From: Culex pipiens pallens | Taxonomy: Eukaryota; Arthropoda; Insecta; Diptera; Culicidae | DNA: 64,000 nucleotides | Reading direction: 5' to 3' | NCBI RefSeq assembly: GCF_016801865.2 | Contig: NC_068939.1 | Coordinates: 131,783,116 to 131,847,115 of the forward strand | Part shown: positions 56,390-64,000 of the stretch, in pieces | How positions within the stretch are numbered: the first letter of the stretch is position 1 | Layout of the letters: the number at the start of each line of letters is the position of its first letter | Translations under genes and position numbers: made by a program | Notes under the pieces: generated by a model | The model's input: only the letters and a program-made list of their open reading frames with translations | Told to the model about the DNA's origin: nothing | Databases searched by the model: none

Positions 56390-56820
56390 TTAGGGGACAA
56401 AAAAAACACTTTTTTTCAAAAGAGTTTTAGGACAGTACAAATCTGAATCAATAATTTTGGAAGAAAAAAAAAGAAAAGTGTAAAATTATCGTCAAAACAA
56501 ATTTTTAATGAAAATTTACTTTAAACATTTTTTAATAAAAAGCGCAGTTTTGAAAACAAATGTGATTTAAGGTGATTTATTTTTGAAAATATGCTCGGTT
56601 TTTATTTTATTTAAAATATTTTATCAAGGAAAAGCACTCCTGCGATAAATTTTATCGAAAAACTAAGAAAATTTCCTACAACTTTCATTTTGACTTTGTT
56701 GATCAACCTGCTGGTTACTGCTGGTAAGTCCTTTTAAAGCTTCAATTTTGTGATTGAGTTTTTCTCCAGAGTTCGGAAACTCACTCACGAGTTGCTCAAC
56801 CATGAGGAAAAACTAAGTTA

Positions 56821-57741
56821 CCGTAAAACGGGGTGACTTTGATAGCCGGGGTGACTTTGATAGGTTTGCGATTTTTCCGCAAAATAAAGAGTACAATTAA
56901 AATACGTAAGGAATGGTTTAGAAACATACTGGCCGTGGTAGAGAAGTGTTCAAAGTACCTCAAGAAGAACTTTTCATAAAATTTTGACAAGTTTTAAAAG
57001 TTAGTTATAGTATAGTTAAGAAAATGTTGATTAAAGTCATTATTTTAAACTTCTCAAAGTGTCATAATTTTCTCAATGAACATGATTTTTAATCGGAAAA
57101 CGGAATGCATTTTCGGATTCTTTGGACAATTTTCCACTAGGAGAAGGTTAAAAAAGTTTGTAAATAATAAATAATATGTGTTTTTGAAACATAATTTACA
57201 AAAATATCAAAATTTATAGGCAATTTCAGTTGAACAAATTTCATGTAAAATGTAAAAACTTGTGAATCGTGCTTCGAATTCAGTATATTAATCGATAATT
57301 TTATAAACAAAACTAGTTTTAACAAATTTCAGGCAAAATTCCGACTTTTTACATTTTTACCTAAAATTTATATGTATTTTGGTAAAAAGCTTAAAAACTT
57401 AGTTAACTAAATATAAACATTGATTTTTTTTCTTAAAAACTATATCAGCCACTTAAGTGATTGTACATTTAGCATACAAATAAAGTTTGAACATCTTAAA
57501 TATGATTTTAACAAGAAAAACTATGACTATCAAAGTCACCCCGAAATTAATACTAAGAATTTTTTACGTAACTATTGTTCTAAACATTATTGGTAAAACT
57601 TTTTTTCCGAAATAGTGCATAGACTTAGTGTGGCCTACCCCAGTACATGTTTTAAAAATAATAATCTTGAGAAAAACCTTACCTGTTGGAAAATATTCTA
57701 AAAACAAATTGAAATCCTATCAAAGTCACCCCGGTTTACGG
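56821..57741 (-). mobile_element. CCGTAAACCGGGGTGACTTT element, copy 2
   Basis: Begins CCGTAAAACGGGGTGACTTT, with the doubled terminal motif on the left, and ends AAAGTCACCCCGGTTTACGG. TA on both sides (56819-56820, 57742-57743). Reverse orientation to 4112-5044 and clearly homologous along its length. It splits another repeat: 56760-56815 and 57745-57835 match, in reverse, the GAGTGTGAGTGG...CTCACACTCACGG block at 59868-60000. Confidence 0.85.
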
Positions 57742-57743
57742 TA

Positions 57744-58330
57744 CCTGCGAGTAAATTACTCAACACTCTCGGTGAGCGTGAGGGCCTTCCTCATTTACTT
57801 ACAAAGAGAGCTTTGAGCGCTCATGAGGGCTATTTTAGAAAACAAATTTCGAGATGACAAACTCTACATTGGTGAATTTCTAGTTCAATCAACAGGGAAA
57901 AAGTAGTCCTGATGGTAGAGGCACAGTGCTATTATCTAGAAGTTTTTTTTATCGCAGTGGTTCAAATCCTGATTTTATCTTTTTTTTTTTCCAGCGAGTT
58001 TTGTCAAACCGACGGCTAGGTCGGAGGTTGTTAAGACGGGGGGGGGGGGGGGGGCTCTGTTGGTGGATTTTAACAGCTTTACCAGCAGTGGATGGCCGTG
58101 TTGCTGAGGTAAGTGGCCACTCCCGGTCGTCGACAGTTGTACAAATGTGGTTTGCTTCAGAATCGGGACATGCCGAAGAAGTTGCAGTAGCCGCCGGTGC
58201 CTTTGGCTTGGAGGTTCACTGAAAATTTAAATAAACCGATCCAGTGCTTTGGACAGCTTTAGTCTAGAGCCACCGGCGGCCGCTCAGGCTCCACTGGCGT
58301 GTCCTGGTTCTTAGGCAAGACATATTGGTA
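57744..58330. other. Spacer with long G run
   Basis: Contains a G run at about 58039-58054 and a CTGAG|GTAAGT donor-like site at 58103-58113. No supported gene. Confidence 0.35.
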
Positions 58331-59423
58331 CACACTAAAAAAATATGAATATTACATTGAACGGAATTGCCAATCTAACGTAAATATTAGTCATGTAAAT
58401 CTGTTTATGATGTAAAATTATGTGTGTTTTGTTCCAATATCTAAGCAATGCGAGGAACTGACCAACACATCTCATAACACCTAATAATAAATCAATAAAA
58501 ACTTAACTTTACATCTAATATGATGCACATAGTTGGAGCGTGTTTGCCGATGTAATATTCAGTGAAATTTGACTCAATTTTACGTGCTCTCGATGCCTCT
58601 CGCTTGACCGTGCAACGCGGCGGCCGCCATGTTGATTGTTGTGGGTGCGAAAATCAGAATTGTTGATCCCTTCAAAATGTGTCCTCCTAATTTCATTTGA
58701 TTTGCCGGAAATTCCTTCAGTTTTCGTTTGAGGAGACCTATTAACTATGGAAAAGCTAGGTGGGAATATTGTCTGTGAAATACTCAGAAATCTAACTGAT
58801 GTGCTTCTCGGTTTCAGGTGACTTTGTTGATTGACCTGCCGGACGGTGAAATGTTCCGGATTATTATTTGCTACGACCACTTTTTGAAGCACTTGAACCG
58901 TGGTAACCTACAGGATTTGGCCAAGAGAAGTAGAAGTGAACGATTGCTGGTGCCGCTGTGCACGTTTTATGCGGCGGCCTTCTCAAAACTCGAAGGTTTG
59001 TGACATGCCAAGGAGGAGAAGCTTCAGGACCGCGTGAATACCCAAAGAAATCTGCCTGTTTCGGCCACCCAAGTCGTCTGGGAGGTTAGTTCAACGAATC
59101 CGGAACCGAAGAGCGAGAGAGAACCAAGTGCCAAGTAATTGTCAAGTGTCACGTATTTTAAAAAATGTTTTGATTAAGTGCAAATAAAATTGTTTATTCC
59201 AGTATTAAAGTGATGTTTTCTCTTTCTGATAAGAAAAAACAACTATCAATTCTTATAGGAATGGTTCCCACCAAAATTACGTTTAGTGTAATTTTACACG
59301 ACCATATCGATCGATGGTTTGGGTCATGTAATATCCAAAACAGATGTAATTTTAAGTCTTATTTGACGCTCCAGTTATGTGCATCATATAAGACAGAAAA
59401 TTACACGATTTTTTCGAAGTGTG
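58331..59423. mobile_element. TA-target element with an exon-like interior
   Basis: CACACTAAAAAAATATG at the left and CGATTTTTTCGAAGTGTG at the right are flanked by TA (58329-58330, 59424-59425). Sub-terminal TGATGCACATAGTTGGAGCG / CGCTCCAGTTATGTGCATCA are inverted. The ~650 bp between the arms (about 58560-59210) is GC-richer and carries gene-like signals listed separately. This resembles a MITE that has picked up host sequence. Confidence 0.6.
58818..59138 (+). pseudogene. Exon-like segment with one in-frame TGA, inside a MITE
   Basis: Follows an acceptor-like CTTCTCGGTTTCAG. The frame VTLLIDLPDGEMFRII... runs 61 codons to TGA at 59001-59003, then stays open in the same frame (HAKEEKLQDRVNTQ... 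to SEREPSAK) to TAA at 59136-59138, with a CAAATAAAAT polyadenylation-like signal at 59181-59190. Upstream, ATGGAAAAGCTAGG at 58746 opens a short frame offset by one base from this one. I recognise no domain. It may be a captured 3'-terminal exon or a decayed gene; chance is also possible. Confidence 0.35.
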
Positions 59424-61492
59424 TAGAACTGTCAGCGACTGGGAATGGCCACAGTTGCACAGCTGTCGAAGGGAGTGACCATTACACACACCATCACGGC
59501 CATCTTCTTTTGGTATGGCTGCCAACATCCACCCGCAGAAGCTGCCCCGTCTGCGGCCTCTGATTTATCCCGCGGTAGGTCAATCCACAACGGATTCGAC
59601 CGGTCACCAATCTTAAAATTATGGAAATAATTGCCCATCCGCCGACCACTGGACTTCGACAATCCAAGGTTTCTTTTGCAGCAATGAAAAAAAAAAATAC
59701 CAGACAGACAACAAAAAAAGTAAATTTATACCAAATTAACACCATCACAGAACCTTCGTATTTATAAACATTGACTCTACCTCGAATGTACAACCGATTG
59801 ATAAAGACACTTGATTTTGGATTGATGTTGTCATTGATTTTGTAAATAACAAATTGTTGGAAACGGCCTACTCACACCCACATTTTACTCAAATATGAGT
59901 AAATTTACTCAGCCCTCACACTCACGGTGAGTATCGAGAGTGTTTGTTGTGAGGAAGCCTACTCGATTTGTGAGTGTGAGTGGTTTTCCGAACTCTGTTT
60001 TTCTCAATGTTATCCAATTTTTTTTTAATTCGCAATTTCTTAGAACCTATCGGAAATAAACTCTTGTGGAATTTTCTGCTCTTTTCTATAAAAATAACTT
60101 CTAAATTAAATTGAAATTAAATTCCAAGATATTGTGCACAGAACTGATAGGGTATTTGTCCCTATTTTGGGCTTACTAAGCAGAGCGCACTTTTAATATG
60201 ATGTATTCTCAAAGGTTGCTATTGGCAGCATAGTTTGTTTTACATGAATAAGTTGGGTTTTTAATGCTTAAGCTCGTACATTATCAACATTTTGATAAAA
60301 ATACCTCATATCGCTGTTAAAGCACGAAAAACTAAAACACTTTTTGCCCCTATTTTGGGGATATTGCACCTAGCATACGACCTTCTTTGTGCATATTTTC
60401 GGCCTACCTTCTGATTGGTTGAAATCTCGAAGCACGGGCGAATTTTTTTGACGTACGGTTCAGCCCCAGCTCGTACAGTACAGCCGCACAAATTTGGTCG
60501 ACAAATATGCTAAATCATTGTGATGTTTGAAGCCACAATGACATCAGAATGATTGATTTCACTTGCATTACGTGCATAATTAGCTTGGAAATGATTTATA
60601 TCATTCTTTACGAGTTTTCAACATAATTAAACAATTGTTGCGTAGCCAAACAACAAGCCCGTGATATGCAAGATAGACTGTAATTTGTGAAAAGCGCACG
60701 CACTGAAAATAAATCCATTCTCTTCGAGAGACTTTAATCATTTATTATATTGATTTGGTGGCAGTTTAGTGTTTGTTTTTGCAACGGGATTGTGCAACCC
60801 ACCATTAAAAAAATATAGAGGAGAAAAGCAACTCGCGACAAAATTTTGAGGCTAGGAATTTTGACAGGTATGATTTTCATAAAGTATTCGCCTCCTTTTC
60901 TCTCCCACAGAAAACCAGGGAACGAGGTAGCTGTCAAACTAGGCCAAAATGTTAAAGTCACTCACAAAATGAACTTTGAGTGATTTGAGTTCATTTCTGA
61001 CGTCACGATTTTCTCCTTTATTGCCGGTGGTTGGAGATTCGGGGGACGGCTCTCATTCGTGCGCTGAGCGATGAACGCCTTGACCCTGAGTTCCAAGAAG
61101 CGGTAAGCAAAAGTGGTGAAAATTTTGGACCTAATGGGCAAGTTGCAATTTGCTAAGAAAAATGTGAAGAGTGCATTATTTTATTGCATTATTTCTAATT
61201 TTATTGCATTATTTCTAATTTAAGAGGAAAAAGTGAATTATTCTTGTCCACCAAAATGAAGATAATGACAGCACGAATCATTATCAAGTGGCAGATCCAT
61301 GCCAGATTTGGTGACATGCTCAATTTCGTTAAATTAAGTTTGGTAGACCCAAAATAGGTACTTTGGGCCAAATACCCTAATTAGAAAAAACCTAGATAAA
61401 CTGCAAAAACTAAATATTTTTCAAAAAAAAACACCTTTAAATGCTTAATTCTTTGAAAACGGCGCACTTAATCAAACAAATGTAATGTTATA
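59424..61492. other. Unique region, no supported gene
   Basis: 59868-60000 holds a repeat related to 56760-57835 (CTCACACTCACGGTGAGTAT). At 61072 ATGAACGCCTTGACCCTGAG runs to a CG|GTAAGC donor-like site (61103-61108); this could be a tiny first exon but there is no other support. The end (about 61385-61490) is weakly similar to the GAGCA foldback family. Confidence 0.3.
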
Positions 61493-61713
61493 CAGTAAAA
61501 CCTCTTTTTATGCGGTGCGTTACGTTTTTGTAATTTGTCTTTTTCCCTGGAACGCCGCAACATTTTTGCAATATTTAAAAAGCAATTTAGATTTTGTTAG
61601 GTTTTGTGCAGATCAACAAATCGCCTTTTAATGCTTGCAAAAATATTGTATGGTTTAAGAGAAATCTACGAAACACAAAGCGTAACACCACCGCGTGAAA
61701 AGAGGTTTCTCTG
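61493..61713. mobile_element. pogo-like MITE, CAGTAAAACCTCTTTTTATG
   Basis: CAGTAAAACCTCTTTTTATG...CGTGAAAAGAGGTTTCTCTG with GCGGTG / CACCGC next to it. TA on both sides (61491-61492, 61714-61715). 221 bp, non-coding. Confidence 0.8.
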
Positions 61714-64000
61714 TAGTCGGTAGAAAATTTGATTTTTCAACAGAAAGTGGTTTAAGAAAAATAAAGAATACAGATTTTGTTTTTCAAAATTCACATTTAT
61801 CTCCAAAATTAATATATTTGGGTACCAGAATTTGCACCATTCTTAACTCTTGTGCAAAATATTCTGGTTTTGTCCTCTAAAACTTAAAAAAAAAATCAAA
61901 GATCAAAAAATATGTAATATGACAAATAATTTAGTTATCGAAAATAAAAGTGAAACCATTTTTTATTATTTTTTTCGGAATGGTACCGTTTTGGCAACAA
62001 TTTCTTTTTCTCGATTTCGGCAACACCCAAATTAATTTGATAATTTTTTACTCGTTTCACTTTCAAAACGTAAATTAATTGATTACTACTCAAAATATAA
62101 TTATTTTTAATGCAAATAATATCTTTTATCATAAATCCTTTAATTTATTTTAAAATTCGAAAAATCATCTATTTTGTTCATTACGTAATTTATGAATATT
62201 CCCTGAAACCACAAACGTCATTATGACGGGTTAACAATGTTTATTAATGATTCTCACACAAATGTTAGTAGTTTTTTGATGATTCTCTCATCAAGATACA
62301 TATAATACAATGAATTACTTAAAAGCGACATTCGACAAAAAATCACGAACACGTAAAAGTGCAACTTCCCCAACTTTCTCGCAAAACTCAACCAACTTAT
62401 TTGTGGTGTTTTCTTGTTACCTTACAACATCATTATAGCATGCCCTGCTCGTTGAAACTTGGGAAACCTGGTCGAGAGTATATTCCACTTCGCCGGTGTC
62501 AGTTGACGGTCGGCAACTTTGTGTCATTTTTTCCCCTCAACTGCCTTCTCTCTACTCCTCCGATTCGGAATGCAGATCAATGGTAAACTTTTAAACGATG
62601 TTAAGTGTATTCAATTACACGGAATATAATTAAAAGTTTGCGTTTTCGTTACCGGAGCCGCTAACTCGGGAGTTATTTTTCCACGCTTTGCTGTCAATTT
62701 TCCGCGACGGTCCACCCCACGCAACGTGTCTGGCGTGTAGGTGGCGCTTGGCCGACAGCTGCCTTTTTGCATCAGGTGCCAACGGCGGCGGTGGCGGAGG
62801 AAGGGCCAGAGATTGTCGTGGTGTTGTTCATTTGCATTTTCAGTCAAGTGGTTTTTGCTCAAAGAGCACTCAACTTTGTCATCGGATATTTTGCTGCAGA
62901 GTTTTGCCAAGTGGGAGTGGATTTAAGCGTGGAAAAGTTTGAAGTATCACGTGAAGAGCATCAACTAGTGGAAGACACAAGCCGCCATATCTTATCACAC
63001 TTTGTAACTCTTGGCAACTCTTTGATGTCAATCGAGACTATGTCCAATTCTTCGACCCACCCTAAGAAAATCTAAGGATGATTCAAGGATTGGAATCCAA
63101 CAGAAGTTAAGATTGCCATGTTATGCAATGTTTTGCAAGACTTAATTTTCTTAATCTCAGACTGCTCTAAATTAAGGTCCTTTTGATATGTTGTCTCATT
63201 CAAGCGGTACAAATTTCCATTACGAGCAAACCCTACTACAAGTAATATCTGGTGAATCTTCATCTAAAGATCACCCCTGAAAAAGCTCATTCTTGTCCCA
63301 AAGTGGAAAGCCATTTCTCAAAGCAACTCAAAGATCGCATCAGCCATTTCAAGTAAAATGACGACGAACATCAACTCCACTATCACAAGAGCCTTTCCTT
63401 GGGCAAGCTTGGACGTCCAACCCCAACCAGATAATCACCTTGATTTCAATTTTCCTCAACGATGCCAACACTGCCACCCCTTGCAGAGGTCCTCGCGGGA
63501 AAGGGACCTCCTCAAGTGTCCTCCGGTCTGGCGCAGTACCCACTCTTGCTTGTAATTATCTCTCGACCGTCATCGGACCACCGACCGTCGATGTCGTTCC
63601 CTCCGGAGAGGGTCTTTAGTCGATTATAACAAATTGTTCTTTTGTGTGAGTGTACTTGACACGGAAAATGGCTGTCCGTGTTCGTGGAGGCAGCACACCT
63701 GACCTCTACCCTGGGTGTGACCTGATAAAATCAACAGTTGAGCGGTTCTTTGGAAATTCGGTGAAATATCACTTTTCTCTAAAAGTATCTAAGTTGATAA
63801 CCGTTCAGAAAAATATTCATTTACAAGCGGCATTAAAATCTATTCGAAAATGAAATCATTCCTCTTTTATTTATTGATATTATAATCCGTTCAAATACAA
63901 GCACCATCAAACATATGCTCAAACAAAATTCAAAATTAAATTTCGAGATGCAAAAAAAACGCAATCAAAAGTGACTTTTTTTTGATAACGGTACATAACT
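61714..64000. other. Unique region, no supported gene
   Basis: 61.7-62.3 kb is AT-rich. 62.35-63.85 kb is GC-richer with many overlapping ORFs of 60-102 codons on both strands. The largest, 62767-63075 plus, has a hydrophobic stretch (VVVLFICIFSQVVFA) but no recognised domain and no splice-supported partner. I do not call a gene here. Confidence 0.3.

Noticed and set aside
61072..61108. Mini first exon ATGAACGCC...CG|GTAAGC
   Set aside because: Only eleven complete codons and a donor-like site; no acceptor or continuation was found.
62767..63075. Possible small membrane protein, 102 codons
   Set aside because: A hydrophobic stretch is present, but three overlapping frames on the same strand are equally open and no homologous domain is evident.

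Overview
The window looks like AT-rich euchromatic DNA from a mosquito, most likely a culicine such as Culex. Three things point there: an insect cuticular chitin-binding gene of the CPAP3/obstructor type on the minus strand near 49 kb, tRNA-derived SINEs, and very dense short inverted-repeat DNA elements with TA, TTA, TTAA, 4-bp, 5-bp or 8-bp target-site duplications (TSDs). No bacterial, viral, rRNA or CRISPR feature was seen. The species call is inference from style and from one protein.

Gene content is low. The only confident host coding sequence is three phase-compatible exons (minus strand, 49852 to 48971 or 48884), each coding one six-cysteine chitin-binding type-2 domain. The signal-peptide exon was not found and must lie at higher coordinates. 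The only long intact ORF (minus, 29595-28630, 321 codons) is a gag/ORF1-like protein of a non-LTR retrotransposon, in a 1,154-bp insertion with a poly(A) end and a 13-bp TSD but no reverse transcriptase.

The rest is layered transposon insertion. 0-6 kb: foldback element, a ~127-bp tandem satellite whose orientation flips, and TA-target MITEs. 7.5-12.5 kb: a SINE and a chimeric SINE retrocopy with 22-bp TSDs, a foldback, and two TTAA (piggyBac-like) MITEs. 14.5-23.6 kb: foldbacks and TA elements. 26.5-30.6 kb: a foldback interrupted by a second foldback and by the ORF1-only retroelement. 32-43 kb: MITE carrying a tRNA-like sequence, an 8-bp-TSD element, and an element split by a 3.15-kb retroinsertion. 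44.7-48.8 kb: a duplicated unit and insertions up to three deep. 50-54.3 kb: TTA-target elements, a GC-rich foldback and a minisatellite interrupted twice. 56-59.4 kb: more TA elements, one carrying an exon-like segment. Moderately GC-rich unique islands between them (about 6.2-7.5, 17-18, 21-22.4, 25-26.5, 30.7-31.3, 35-36.9, 43-44.2, 55-55.7 and 60-64 kb) are probably host intergenic or intronic DNA.

Several insertions are supported by an internal empty site: a related copy in the same window lacks the insertion, which fixes its ends and TSD. That makes the relative order of events readable. All family names are descriptive labels based on TIR sequence and TSD length. No database comparison was possible.
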